In this document: positions 1-13,861 of the stretch, piece by piece | How positions within the stretch are numbered: position 1 is the first letter of the stretch | How the letters are laid out: each line of letters starts with the position of its first letter | From: Physcia stellaris | Taxonomy: Eukaryota > Ascomycota > Lecanoromycetes > Caliciales > Physciaceae | NCBI GenBank assembly: GCA_018902385.1 | Contig: JABSSW010000033.1 | Span: 248,001-312,000 of the forward strand | Direction of reading: 5' to 3' | Length of the DNA stretch: 64,000 bases | The notes under the pieces: model-generated | What the model was told of the DNA's origin: nothing | Database searches by the model: none | The model's input: only the letters and a program-made list of their open reading frames with translations | Translations under genes and position numbers: made by a program

Positions 1-101
1 AAAATTTCGACTCGCCCCACTCTCATGGTGATGGTTTCATGAGAAAGTCCCCAATCACTTGACGCTCAATGTGTTCTGCTTTGTGGAGGTGAAATATCGT
101 G

Positions 102-3100
102 ATGTCTGACAAGAAACGTAAGCGGGAGCCAGAGGAATCTCAAGCTCACAAAGATGGCCACCATAAGCAAAAGAAACGACGAAAGAGCGGTGTCAAAGCT
201 ACGGTAGAGCCACAAGCTACAAGCGGAAGCAAAAACGAAGACCTCACTCAGAAAACACAAGCGTCAGCAATTGAAAAAAAGCAAGCGGCGAAGACTCGAG
301 CACAACAGAGGGGCTCAGAGGATAACCATAAGAGTGACTTGGATGGAGATGGCGCATCACCTGGTCTGCAGACCGGAGACCATCCGAGTAAAGATGACGC
401 TGACTCAGCGGACCAATCCGCCGAAGTGAAACCGGAGGATCAAGCGGCCAAGGCTGAAAGAAGGAAAGAAGTTCGGCGCCAGGAGAAGGAGAAGAAGAAA
501 ACCACAAACACTCAACAGCAAGATCGGGACCAGAAAAAACATGATGACGACAAGAAGAAGAAGCCAAAGAAGAAGAAAGAGCGAAAGAGAACCGATGTTG
601 TCCTGGAGCATCACGTGGCAGACGCTACAGCAGAAGAGCAAATGGCTAAAGAATTGAAGAGAAGGCTGTGGCCAATCAAAAACAAGGAGCAGGGAGACAA
701 ACTTCCACTGGCAGAAAAGAAAGCGAGACGAGCTGTTAAAGATCAGAAGAAGTTGGCGAAACGGGCTGGACGGAGTCAGAAGCAACAGAATTCGGCGCCT
801 ATCTGGAGAATATCTGAAGCTATTGGAGGTCGTATGCTGAGCATAGATCCGATATTCTCTCCAGAAGAAGAGTAAGTCTCATATCGATAGACTTTGACTC
901 TGAACTGACAAAATGGCTTTAGCTGTATACTTGTTGGGTACGACAAGTCTGTTCATGTGTACTCAATCTCTACGTCGCTGCTACTGAGAAAGCTACGTGT
1001 CAAGGATTCTGAGCAAATCTCTTCCTTTGCGCTCTCTCCATCGGATACCACTCAACTTCTACTATCGCGATGGTCAGGGATCATTGAGAAGTGGGACTGG
1101 ACAAATGGCTCATTACTCGACATGTGGGACACGAAAACTCATATTCGCTCAATCGCAACCTTGAGGCCAAGCTCCACGGACAACAATGCGAGCTTGGTTT
1201 ACACCGTTGACAGATCGAAAGGCAAGCGATGGATGATTACTGCGCATCGACTCATGAAAGGAGAAAATGCCTCAAAATCGGATTTGGGCACCTTACTCAA
1301 GTACGAGGAGCCTATCAGTTCACTTCAGGTGTTCGAAGAGGGAAAAGTCATCGTCGCTACGTCGGGACAAAAAGTACTTATCGGTTACACGGAGGATCCT
1401 GATAAACCGGCGTTGAAGACTGTCTCGTACATTTGGCGGGAAATTACCTGCTCTGAGTGGATTACAAGCATCGACACGCGCATTCGACCACTGGACAACT
1501 CATCAAAGAACATCAAACCGTCGAAAGTGACTACGACAAGTGCTGTGGATATCGTTGTTGGGGGCTTGAAAGGGGCGATGTTCATATACGAGGATCTTCT
1601 AAGCAGACTCATCTCCAAAGAGAACAGCTCTAGGAGCGGAGTCGAGGATAATATGACACCTCGAAAGCTGCACTGGCATCGAAATGCAGTTTCTTCGGTA
1701 AAGTGGTCCGCAGATGGTATGAGCATCCTACATTGAAACCGTACAGAGCTGACGTTGGAAAGGTAACTATGTGATTTCGGGAGGGCATGAGACAGTGTTG
1801 ATTATCTGGCAACTTGATACTGGCCACAAACAAGAACTACCGCATCTGTCCGCCGCCATCGAGAGTCTTGTGGTCTCTCCAACTGGTACTTCCTACAGCA
1901 TTCGGCTTGCGGATAATTCCGCGATGATACTCTCTACCACTGAGCTCCTTCCTACTTTCAGTGTAGCTGGTATTCAGTTGCCTAGTGAGATTAAGTCAAC
2001 TGATATCGAGCTGCCTTTCATCCCTACAATCAATGCTCCGACAGAGAGCTCGCTTACAAAACAAGCGACCGGGTTGCCTGTTGTAGCTTCTGCAAAAGCA
2101 AGTCAAATACTTCTAGCCGTTCCTGCTGATACGAGCTCCGTAATGTCGTCGCGACACGCATGCTTCCTTCAAACAATCGATGTCAATTCTGCGCAGCAGG
2201 TTTCAAGGCAAGCGCTGGCCCGGAACAAGGTCACAGCGCTTAATATGGGGCCTGAGCAAAATATAATTGAGGAACCGAATGTAACCCATATGCAGCTTAG
2301 TCATAATGGCTTGTGGCTAGCAACAGTGGAAGAGTGGATGCCTCCGGAGAGAGATCTCGACCATCTCGCATTCGATCACCAAAGAACAAAGGAGGAGCAA
2401 AGCTCTCGACTGGAAGTGTATCTAAAGTTCTGGGCTTGGGACGATGGTTCGAATTCCTGGGAGTTAGTATCAAGAATCAATAATCCACAGCAGACGTCAT
2501 CAAGCTCCACTGGTAGTATCCTCGATCTTGCTACCGATCCAGTGCAAGTTGGGTTCGCAACTGTTGGGGAAGACGGTGTTATAAAATTGTGGAAGCCTCA
2601 GACACGGAAACGGCATGGTCTGGATGTGCGAAACAAAGAAGGGAAGTCTCTGATATCATGGGATTGCCGATGGACTACACACACACCTTCGACTGGATCA
2701 TCGTCGAGCAAAACATCCCAGACGATAAAGCTGGCCTTATCGCCAGATGGTTCGGTGCTTGTGGCGGGTGTCTCCGGCACATCCATTGTGCACTTCATCG
2801 ATGCAAGTAGCGGTACGCTTCACTCAAGCTTGAATGCCATATTTTATGGTCCATTGTATGGCCTGTGTATCATTGATCGGTATCTCATTACATTGTCCAA
2901 GGAACTACGAGTATGGGACATGGTGACCGAAGAGCTACATTACGGGTTCGCTATCAACGCCAATGTGTCGGACCCTAAAAAGAGACTTGCACATACCCAC
3001 CTGGCCGTTGACCAGAAGCACAACGTTTTCGCAATCGCATTCCCCGAGCTTGGGGCCACATCAGAAGTAAGGACGGGAAGTTCGAGGTCGAGAATTGCCG

Positions 3101-3528
3101 TATTTGATGTCGAGGTTCCTGAGCCAGTCTACAACAACCTACAGCCCAATCTGACGACCTCATTGCTACCGATCAGCGGCAAGAAGGGGTTCTATTGTAT
3201 CGACACCGCTGCTGAGGTCAAGATGCTCAGCGCGGGCCCGAAGATGCCCGATGTGCTGGTGGAACAGCCCGGCAAGCAGAGGGTCCTGCCGACTCTAGGG
3301 CTTGGCAATATCTACGGCGACGGTAAAGCAAACGAGGAAAGGCGAGAGGTTCTCAAGCTCACGTCGGGCAATATCCAGGCTGAAGAGGGAGAAGAAGACG
3401 AGATGAGGGTGGTGAGCCCCGAGAAGTTGGCGGAGGTCTTCGAAGCCGGGTCCGCGTTCGCGCTACCACCTGTGTCGGAATTGTTCGAGCGGGTTGCGGT
3501 CTTGTTCGCTGGTAGGAACAGTTCTTAG
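102..3528 (+). CDS. utp17: U3 snoRNP-associated WD40 protein, Utp17/Nan1 (WDR75) type
   Basis: Three exons fit together in frame: 102-871, 923-1716 and 1763-3528, giving about 1109 residues. Both introns are short (51 and 46 nt) with GTAAGT and GTATGA donors. The start is the ATG at 102; a GTG lies just before it. Residues 1 to about 257 (exon 1) are extremely rich in Lys, Arg, Glu and Gln, a nucleolar-type basic region. The rest is beta-propeller-like, with recognisable WD40 strands such as WSADG followed by NYVISGGHETVLIIW across the second splice junction, and GEDGVIKLWKP later. Proteins of this family belong to the t-UTP/UtpA subcomplex, which couples rDNA transcription to early 18S rRNA processing; the assignment is from overall architecture and local motifs. 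The yeast and animal proteins are shorter (roughly 830-900 residues), mostly because they lack such a long basic N-terminus. The gene appears intact. Confidence 0.8.
872..922 (+). other. intron 1 of the utp17-like gene
   Basis: GTAAGT donor and TTTAG acceptor. Removing it joins a split Asp codon and carries the reading frame on into the first propeller strand (CILVGYDKSVHVYSIS). Confidence 0.8.
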
Positions 3529-5586
3529 TCGACGTGGATGTAGCATTGGAGGCAGCCGTGCGATTCGGTCATCTGCTTGACGGTCCCTACTTAGCCATCT
3601 GCAAGATGAGACCTCATTGCGTTTGATCAGCAAGTTCTAGGGTATACGAAGAGAAAACAACCTGAAAATTTGTAAAGGCTGGTATGTGCAAAGACACGGT
3701 TTCACGTACGGAGATGATGAGTCGATGACTGTACGACTCCGGAAAACACGTGAAGACGACTCGATTGAGTCTAGTGCAGTAAAACTAGAAGCTCAACCGG
3801 AATCTGCGAGGCCCGCTCAATCTCCGCCTGAATCCTGAGGGGCCAACGACACGGCACGACAACGACACACTATTGATCGCATGGAGAGATAGTACCTGAA
3901 TCCAAGGCTAGACATGTGAAGCCTCAGACCAGACGCCACAAAAAGGCCAGCACAGCCATTGACATTGGCAGCCGTTACAACGTGGGGGTGCGAGGCGAGC
4001 GAGGGTCGGCGATACTGCTAGCTCGGGCGCTTTACCCCTTTCTTTGAGCAGCATTTTGCCTCTAACCTGCATGGTCAGTGCCCAGGCGCGCCTATCAATC
4101 GAGTTGGCTAAAAGGAGAACATCAGGGATCAGAAATTCCCCGACAGAGACCCACGACACCGACGAGCCAGGTTTTCATTATTTCGCTCAGCCCTGCCCAC
4201 TCACACTTTGCATATGCTTAAGTCGATGACGAGCCGCTGTTCCACTCGTAAATAAGCTGCAAGTACGAGTACCCTCACCAATCAAGAAATACCTACGTCA
4301 ATGTAGCCTGACAGATACGTTCCAAGCATGATGAACCTTCTCAACGGATGATGTTGCTAACCTCACTTATGCTTTGGGACGGCAGGATTATTTGTTTCAT
4401 CCCATTGAAAATTTTTTCACGCTGGGACATGTGCAGGGGCAGGCCATGCACATGCACGATCCGGCATGCTGGAGACGCTTGTCTTGGCCCGCTTTTCCCA
4501 GCAAACCAGGCAACTCGACCTTATCACAACCTGGTCGTCAACGCAGGTACTGCCGCCTCGACTCGCTTGTGCTACGTCAGCGAGGCCCGACTGAGCCAGT
4601 CCCACCGTTACACGAGAACTCGCCACATTCAACAGCAAATGGACAGGTCCGAGAGGACGACAGAGAAACATCCTTTCTCAGATCCCGATAGGCAAGAGGA
4701 CTGACGGAATTGCAGAACTCATAATGGATCAATCGGCTGGTCTCAGTCCACGTCATCTAAGTATCTCAAATCAATTCACTAAGACCAAGGCTACCGTGGC
4801 CCTGTTACACACACCCCTTTTACGTGGCAGGACGGAAGATGGTGTTGCCCCTGCGCTTGACGCTTTGATGGAGCATCACTGCAGCCAGGTCTGCGCGGCG
4901 TTAATCGTATCTGTAGCAAAACACTCACATGCCTTCACGCGATCGAGGATCACGCCATTATCTGCAGCTTGCAGGCTGCAGGTTACACTCACCTCGTCCA
5001 TTCGCCACATGGAACCATAAGATGATTCGAGCAGTCCTTTTAGCCCCTACCCGGTTGTGGTTATTCTTAGCTTATCAATCCCAACAGAGATCCACTTTGA
5101 TGCCTACCATGAATGGGGCCTAGCCTTACACGGTTTTCCAAAACCTCTAGCACGGGCTTTCATCGAACCATGCCAGCCTGATCGTCCTGGTCATGTCATT
5201 TTGATCTGGCATTTTCCTCCATTGCTTCTCTATTACCGACTTTCGTGCGTTTTTGATAGTCTCTATTTTGGCCTCTGTTGCAGTCGCTCGTTTTCTTCTT
5301 CTTGCGCTTCTAATTTGGACGTCATTCGTTTCCTGGATAAGTTCCCGAGATCTGTCTCCTACTTCACTCCATCATTCGACATCCGCTCGGGAAGTTTTGT
5401 ACAACTGTGTGCCTTGATTACTGCCTGTTTGTCTCGCGTACTAGATATATTGCAAGCGTGTACAACATTATATTCATCTATCTTACATGATGCACTAATC
5501 TATAATCTAATCTAAGCATTGCTTGAGAGAAGTCAAGCGGAGGACCTCGGAGGCCATCTTTGGGACGGCTATATACCGTCATTGGC
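3529..5586. other. intergenic region, about 2 kb
   Basis: No open frame here has a convincing start, codon bias or recognisable motif; the small frames overlap one another in all directions. The last 350 bases are pyrimidine-rich and T-rich, which fits a promoter or long 5' leader of the glucan synthase gene downstream. No tRNA-like fold or repeat was seen. Confidence 0.5.
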
Positions 5587-8500
5587 ATGGCCTTAAGCAT
5601 GTCGTTCCCAGGACTTCTAATTCGTTACCTTCTCTTGATTGGTCCACTGGTCACAGGGCTTCGCTATGACCCTGATCAAGTCGGCTTCAATCTCAATGAG
5701 AATCAAACGGCCAGTCACCCTCTCGACTATTGGGGAGAGTGGAAAGACCATGACTTCATGCCGTCCCCGTCTAATTGGAGAATGCCCTTCTACACAATCA
5801 TGTTGGACCGGTTTGTCAATGGCAACCCGTCCAATGACGACGCCAATGGAACACAGTTTGAGCACGATCTTACGCAGACACAACTTCGTCATGGTGGTGA
5901 TATTGACGGTTTAAAAGATAGTTTGGACTATCTACAAGGCATGGGCGTCAAGGTACCGAAGGGTGGTTCTCTCTGGAACGTTGGCTAAATACATTCAGGC
6001 GCTTTACCTTGCTGGAAGTCCCCATATCAACGTACCATGGGCTTCTGACGGTTATAGCCCCTGGATCTTACTCTATTGGATCATCATTTCGGAAATATCG
6101 ACGATTGGCGTGCCGCTATCGCAGAGGTCCATAAGCGCGGCATGTATGTTGTACTTGACAATACGATGTCAACGTAAGTAGTATTCCTCTACCATCAAGC
6201 CGTGGATTTGGCTGACTTATAAGTTTAGAATGGGCGACCTTATTGGATTCGAAGGCTATCTTAATACCTCCACCCCTTACAATCGCAAGGAACATGATGC
6301 TTTGTGGAAGTCGGACAGGAGATATCATGACTTTAGCTTTGGGAACAATGAGTTGGCAAAATGCGATTATCCAAGGTTCTATGGGGATGATGGAATCGAG
6401 GTTACAAACCTGACAACGGAGCTTGTTGGCTGCCGAGATAGCGACTTCGACCAATACGGTGAGATTGCAGCTTTCGACGATTACCCAGAGTGGCAACGTC
6501 AGATATCGAAATTCGCTTTCGTACAGGATCGTCTTCGAGAGTGGCGCCCGGACGTTCTGGCAAGGATCGAACACTTCGCTTGCATCACGATTGCGATGTT
6601 GGATATTGACGGATACCGCATGGATAAGGGTTTGATGATTACGGTTGATGCTCAGGCACATTGGTCCGACGCCATGAGGAAGTGTGCTCGTCGCCATGGC
6701 AAGGATAACTTTTACATTTCTGGTGAAATTGTAGCCGGAAACACCTTTGGGGCGGTTTATATCGGTAGGGGTAGGTCGCCAGACAACTATGTTACCAACG
6801 TGACGCAAGCTATTTCAATGACCAATGAGTCCGACTCGAAATACTTTATTCGCGATGTTGGGCAAAGTGCGTTCGATGGTGCAGCGTTTCACTACACCGT
6901 TTATCGATCATTGAATCGTTTCCTGGGGTATGATACATCAATCATCAAGATACGCCTTAACTAACATACCTGCTAGGCTAGATGGACAATTCGCTGCCGA
7001 CGGTGATCCGCCTGTGGACTGGGTGGATTTTTGGGAAACCATCATCCAGACGAACGATCTCACCAATGCCAATACTGGAAATTTTGACCCAAGGCACATG
7101 TACGGCGTTACAAACCAGGACGTCTTTCGCTGGCCGGCGCTCAAGAACGGTACAGAGAAGCAATTGCTGGGTATGTTCATCACGACTGTACTCTTACCTG
7201 GCCTACCGACGCTGTACTGGGGTGAGGAGCAATCTTTGTACGTTATAGACAGTACTGCCGCCAATTACGTTTTCGGTCGTTCTCCAATGTCGTCCGCGCA
7301 AGCATGGGGTATGCACGGTTGCTATAAAGTGGGAAACTCAAAGTACTACAATTGGCCTCTGGATGCAGCCATTTATGGCTGTGAAGATCAAGGCGTCAAT
7401 CTGGATCATCGAGACCCTTCCCACCCAGTCCGAAACATCATCAAAAGTACACACGAGATGCGCGAGAATTACCCTGCACTCAATGATGGATTCTTGCTTC
7501 AACGACTGTCGAACCAAACACATGAGGTGTTCCTTCCAGGAAGTGCAGGAATAGCCACTGAGACTGGCCTGTGGAGCACCGAGCGAGCGGGCTTTGCTGG
7601 ATTCCAAAACTTCAACCAAACTGTCTGGCTCGTATATCAAAATGACAATCGAACAATTACATACAACTTTGATTGCTCGAATCCTAAGCGATCATTAGTC
7701 GCACCGTTTGCCGCCAAGGAAACCGTCAAGAACTTGTATTTTCCATTCGAGGAGTACGTGCTTGAGAAGTCCACAACCGAAGCGGGATGTCTTTCGGAAC
7801 TTGAATTACCTGCCTGGGGCTACAAGGCTTTTGTACCGATAAAAGAATTCAAGATACCTTCGCCCGTCATCACGCAATTTGTCCCAGGTCATGACTACCG
7901 TCAGCTCACGACAGCCACAGATGGAGACACTGTTCACATAGAGTTGCATTTCTCCGTCCCTATGGATTGCAACAATATTAAAGCCTCACTTCTGATCAAT
8001 TCCACCACTGCTGACAACAAAACTGCACACTTAGACGACAATAGTGTTGTTTGCAACAACGTCACTGCGGGCGCATCTCCAATACCATTGTATTCTGGTG
8101 GCGTCAATACAACGTGGACTTTCGCTGCCAATCTTACCAACGTCTCGAACGGCATTCATGCGGTCACTGTCAACAATGCCTCCACAGCAGACGGCAAAAG
8201 CTCAACGAGGGTAATGTCTGATCCCTCTTTATTATCTACAGCTGCTAACATTCACTAGTCTGTGGATCGGTTTTTGCTCCGCATTGGGCAGGATGATAAT
8301 CCTATCGTTTTTCCTATGACAGCCAACTATAGCTCGTCCATGTTACGTAAGTAGATTTCGTGCTCTACTTTTCCCTTTCTTTCTACCATAGCACTTCTCT
8401 CCAGATGAGTTTGAGATTAAATTACCCCCTTCGAGCACAAATGAGTGCCGGGGCCAGTATATTGACTGCAAAATCAAGCTCACCCATGTTTGTGTTCGTG

Positions 8501-11500
8501 GTGAATGTATCACGGTTGGCTTGAATGTTTTACGGACAGAGCTTTGAATTACCTCGTGTCTCCTTACCGGCCTCTCACTTCTTCATTTTCAAATCTGAAT
8601 TAATTTTCGTCCAGAGCAAGTGGAGTTTGAGACCTGATCTTATCGGCTCCGCAGACATCTGGAAAGGCAATGCTAACTTCAAACTCATGCAGACAAGGAT
8701 GAAGCAAATAAGCTCTATATATCTCACAGCGCACCTGGGGCGGATCAATTTAGATATTCTCTGGACTTTGGCACAACATTTTCTGCTTGGGAAGCTTATG
8801 GAAAAGGCGAAAACACGACCCTAGCTCCCAAGATTTGGTCTGGCACTAAGCTACAAGCCTGGGAAGGAGAGCATGTTATTGTCCAGTATTGGAGCCGCTT
8901 AGCTGGCAGTAGTGACCATGTCCAACATGCAGATCTAGACGCGGGAGCGGATCCCATGCCACGACGATTTCCGCATATTTTCCTCCATGGTCCCTTCAAT
9001 CAGTACGGTTTCGATGATGGCCTGCGGAATCAAATGAAGATGGATAAGGCGGGCGTTTGGAAAGCTACCTTTATGACAGAGTGGCCGGCCCCAGTGTCCC
9101 TCAACGTCTGGGGTATGAATCCTGATGGTCAGCCCGATCAAACAGCCGTTTATGGAGACATTGATGGCGACTATATCCTCGATCGCATACCTCTGAAATC
9201 GCTAGTGACCAATGCAATCAATATCACTGGAGGACCTCCTTCACCATACCTGTCTTACGAAATAGCATTGAACGACGCTGATCTAAGATTCTTAATCATT
9301 CCGGTAGGAAATCGATGGGCTCAGATGGCGTTGTACGTTCTGCTTTGGGTGGTACCGGTTCTGACCGCTTTTCTTGGTGTCTGGCTCTTCATGAAGTCCT
9401 TTTACCAGGTAAAGTTCAATAAAATCGGGATATCGGAGCACAAAAGTATCATGCCTCTGGCTCTTCGAAGGAAGTTTCGTAACCACAGGCCGGACATGCA
9501 GCAACTAGCAGATAAGGAACCTAGCCGTTGGGAGCGATACAAGTCAAACACAGCTGCAGGGTCCGCAGTTACACTTCCAGCGCCGCTCAATCTCAACGAT
9601 ACAAGTTTCCCAGTGGAACCAATTGGCCCCAGTCGGCGTACTGTTCTCATTGCAACAATGGAGTACGATATCGAAGATTGGAACATCAAGATCAAGATTG
9701 GAGGCTTAGGAGTCATGGCGCAGCTTATGGGGAAGAATTTGGCCCACCAAGATCTAATTTGGGTTGTACCGTGCGTTGGAGGTATCGATTATCCCATTGA
9801 TGAGCCTGCTGATACTATGACCGTCACGATCCTAGGCAACACTTACGAAATCCAAGTCCAGTATCATGTCTTGCGGAATATCACATATGTCCTCCTTGAT
9901 GCGCCTGTCTTCCGACAGCAGACCAAATCCGAGCCCTATCCACCGCGAATGGACGATTTGGACAGTGCGGTATATTACTCGGCATGGAATCAGTGTATTG
10001 CGGAGGCCATGCGAAGATTTCCAGTCGATCTGTATCACATCAACGACTATCACGGCGCCGTTGCTCCCTTGCATTTACTGCCAAACGTGATACCTTGTGT
10101 ACTATCACTTCACAATGCCGAGTTCCAAGGACTCTGGCCGATGCGTTCCGTGACAGAGCAAGATGAGGTTTGTCAAGTGTATAATCTTGATCCGGCGACT
10201 GTTGGAAAATATGTGCAATTTGGGGAAGTGTTCAGTAAGTCTTCTTATTTCCTTGTCGGGGCGTCAAGAGTGGCAAATAAGCTTCATCATGTCAATGTCT
10301 GCGTCCCCGAATCGGGTAATCTTAGCTTGTCTTTTATTCGCAGCACCCAATTTGCGCGGGGCGAGTAGAATTAGATATTTCCATACCTGCTAAGTATTGT
10401 AGGAAAATAAGCTAACCATTCGTCTCCTTAGACCTTCTACATGCAGGAGCTAGCTACTTGAGGGTACATCAGAAAGGTTTTGGTGCTGTCGGTGTATCAG
10501 CAAAGTATGGAAAGCGATCGTTTGCAAGATATCCCATCCTCTGGGGACTGAAAGAAGTTGGATCCTTACCGAATCCAGATCCAACAGATACAGCCGAATG
10601 GAACAAAGCGCAAGTAAAACCAGAAGATATCCATGTCGATCCTGTCTTTGAGGCGCAACGTCCTGGCTTAAAGCAGCAAGCTCAGGAATGGGCGAATCTC
10701 GAGATCAAACCTGAAGCCGACCTCTTCGTGTTTGTCGGCCGTTGGAGCCAACAGAAAGGAGTCGACTTGATCGCCGATGTCTTCCCCTCCATACTAGAAG
10801 CAAACCCTCAGGTCCAGCTCATATGTGTAGGGCCGATGATCGACCTCTACGGTAAATTCGCTGCTCTGAAGTTGGACAGGATGATGAAAGTCTATCCTGG
10901 AAGAGTATATTCGAAACCAGAGTTTACAGCGTTACCGCCCTACATCTTCAGTGGAGCAGACTTTGCTCTCATGCCGTCCCGTGACGAACCCTTTGGTCTT
11001 GTTGCGGTGGAATTTGGCCGTAAAGGAGCATTATGCGTGGGAGCAAGAGTAGGTGGTTTGGGTCAAATGCCGGGTTGGTGGTTTACCGTCGAGAGTACTA
11101 CCAGCAAACATTTGATCCATCAATTCAAGATAGCTATTGAGGGCGCGCTGAAATCTAAACCCGAGATGAGGGCAACGATGAGAGCTCGGGCTGCAAAACA
11201 ACGCTTCCCCGTTGCGCAATGGGTGGAAGACCTTGAGAAGCTTCAGTCCACTGCTATCAAGATCAACCAAAAACAGCTTGACAAGGGTGGGCGACTGGGA
11301 AGTTCCTGGAATACCCCTGTCCATTCAAGACGGAATTCTCTGACCCAATCAAGACCCGTAACACCTACATTCGCAACTCTAGGTCAAAGCAGAGCACCAA
11401 GCCCCGATGGCAACCGAGAGGGGCCTCTGCCGAAGGGCAGTCTTGGGAAACGTAAGGGGCCTGGACACCGGACGAAGAATCGCCTTAGCAAACGCAATAT

Positions 11501-13861
11501 CAGCGCGCCTTTCAATCCCATCACTCCTGGTACGTCACAGTTCGAGGAATCTAGTGATGAGGGCGATGGGTATGATACAGACGACGATGCCTTTACGCCA
11601 AGTCACTCCCGAAATCACTCCAGATCTCACTCACGGAACAACTCTCGTAGTCACTCTAGGAATCCCTCTCGATTGATAGAAGTCATTCCACCTATGCCAA
11701 TAGCTCCCAGCGACGATCGCCTGCCTACGCTACCTTTCGCGCCTCAGGGAGCCTCACCTTTAATACACTCCCCAATGCACCTGTTCTCGCCAGACTCTCC
11801 GCACATACCATCTTCCGATTACCTATTAGCACCAGAATTACCATATGCGGCTTCTTCGAATCCTTCTGTACTAAGTCTGCCGTCAGTTGTTGGAGAAAAA
11901 GCAGATTATAAGCTACAAAATGTGAGCCCGTTCTTCACAGATCCCAACAAAGTTTACATGAATATTTTCGAGTCAAAACTCGAGACTTTGGATGGCAAGA
12001 CGTCTGAGGACCAGTTGTGCATCGAAGAGTACTTGGTGAAGAGCGAGAAAGCTTGGTATGGTAAGATGCGTGCCGCCGAGATGGGTCAATCACCAGCTAC
12101 ATCGGTGTTTCGCATGAAGCGATTGCCAACGCCTAATGGCTCAATTTTCGAAGAAGGTCGCTTGTCGTCCGATAGAGGGTAAGTCTTTTGATATTCTTTT
12201 CTTCCTTTTGAAAATGCTTTTCATGATCCGGTGTGGTGCAATTGTGTTCCTATTAATCGAGGAGCATGGACTGCACCATTGGGCGTCAGTCCATAAGGAG
12301 ATTTTGGAGCGATCCGCTCTAAAAAGCATTACCTTGTAGCTCAATGCTTATTCGAGAATGTTGAAGCTGACTTCGTATCCATCAATAGGTCATTAGCGGA
12401 CGAGTTCCTGTTGGGCGAAGACTATGCACCACCTACGGGACTGAAGAGAATACTCAGGCTACGTGTCGGGGATTGGCCTCTATATTCTATACTTCTCGCT
12501 TTTGTAAGTTCTACACTGCCAACGCCGTGGCAGCGACGCCTTACTGATTACAATCCTACAGGGTCAAGTCATCGCTGCGAACTCTTATCAAATCACACTC
12601 CTCACTGGACAAGTTGGTCAGCCAGCATCCAAGCTCTATGTTGTCGCTTCTATCTATCTCGTAACGTCAGCCATGTGGTGGCTACTCTACAGACGTCTCA
12701 TGACCGTTCACGTTCTTTCACTGCCCTTCCTGTTCTACGGTCTAGCCTTCTTCTTCATCGGCGTCGCACCCTTTGGCCCAAATGTCGTGGGAAGGGGATG
12801 GCTACAAAATGTGGCTACTGCATGGTATGCTATTGCGTCCAGTAGTGGGTCGATCTTTTTTGCTGTCAATTTTGGAGACGAAGGTAAGCATGACCCCAGA
12901 TAGAAAATGTCTAGGCTTACCTCAGACAGGTGGTGCACCAATAACCGCGTGGGTCTACCGCGCATGTGTTATTCAAGGAACCCAACAGATCTACGTTGTC
13001 GCTCTTTGGTACTGGGGCTCAACCTTGACCAAGTCGACAACACTAAGCTCTTCAGGCTCTCATGCCTCTACCCCAGGCTCCACCATCATCAGCACTGTCG
13101 GTTTTGTCGTCGCCATCCTCATGTGGGCAGTAGGCGCTGTTCTATTCATCGGTCTCCCAAAGTACTACCGTCAATCCCCTGGCAAGATGCCCTCGTTCTA
13201 CAACTCTATCTTCCGACGCAAGATCATCCTCTGGTTCTTCGTCGTAATCGCCATTCAGAACTATTTCTTATCTGCGCCCTACGGCCGTAACTGGCTTTAC
13301 CTCTTCTCGTCTCAACATGTCCCCGCCTACGCCATCTTCCTCCTCGTCCTCCTCTTCTTCGTCATCATCTGGGCCGCCTTCCTCTACCTCTTCGCCCGCC
13401 TTTCCACCTCCCACAGCTGGATCCTCCCCGTCTTCGCCATCGGCCTCGGCGCTCCACGATGGGCGCAGATGCTCTGGGGGACGTCCAACATCGGACAATA
13501 CGTCCCCTGGGCAGGCGGCCCAGCAGCCAGCGCCGTGGTGGGTAGAAGCCTATGGCTCTGGCTAGGCGTTCTAGACGCCCTTCAAGGCGTGGGCTTCGGG
13601 ATGATCTTACTGCAGACCCTGACTCGCTTCCACGTTCTCTTCACATTACTCGCGGCACAGGTCATTGGCTCCATCGCCACGATTCTAGCTCGTGCTACGG
13701 CGCCCAATAAGATCGGGCCGGGGGATGTGTTCCCGGACTTCTCGGCTGGAGCGGGTGAGGGATTGGGGAAGCCGTGGTTTTGGATCGCGTTGTTGGCGAA
13801 TTTGGCGGTGCCGGTGGGGTTCTTTATGTTTTTCCGGAAGGAGCAGTTGAGTAAGCCTTGA
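5587..13861 (+). CDS. ags1: cell-wall alpha-1,3-glucan synthase (one apparent single-base frameshift)
   Basis: Ten exons: 5587-5952, 5999-6173, 6229-6927, 6977-8210, 8259-8346, 8693-10234, 10432-12178, 12389-12503, 12562-12883, 12930-13861; about 2406 residues, the normal family length. Order: signal peptide (1 to about 25); extracellular GH13 alpha-amylase-like domain with the DGYRMDK nucleophile region (about 306), GEIVAG (about 345) and NQDVFRWP (about 459); a membrane helix near 1065-1090; a cytosolic GT5 glycogen-synthase-like domain from about 1168 (KIGGLG motif) to about 1650; a Ser/Arg-rich linker; and a C-terminal multi-pass membrane domain from about 1990. The family makes and exports alpha-1,3-glucan at the plasma membrane. 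Exon 2 shifts frame near 6057-6061: the frame before reads GSPHINVPWASDGYSP and the frame after reads LDLTLLDHHFGNIDDW, so one base is missing in a run of C. The summed exon length is also one base short of a multiple of three. Everything else is intact, so a sequencing error is as likely as a real mutation. Confidence 0.9.
8347..8692 (+). other. unusually long intron of the alpha-glucan synthase gene
   Basis: GTAAGT donor at 8347 and a CATGCAG acceptor ending at 8692. Splicing gives MLHKDEANKLYISHSAPGAD, which continues in frame into the stretch before the conserved QHAD/PRRFPH region. At 346 nt it is far longer than most introns of this gene, which are 46-58 nt. An internal acceptor at 8404 would keep the frame for about 46 codons and then hit a stop, so alternative splicing would give a truncated product. 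Confidence 0.7.

Noticed and set aside
4044-5515. Small plus-strand frames between the utp17-like gene and the glucan synthase
   Set aside because: Overlapping, no conserved motif, no intron-exon logic; more likely promoter DNA.
8405-8720. Apparent second and third frameshifts in the alpha-glucan synthase around 8.5-8.7 kb
   Set aside because: Treating 8347-8692 as one intron gives a continuous frame (MLHKDEANKLYISHSAPGAD) that fits the protein; no frameshift is needed.
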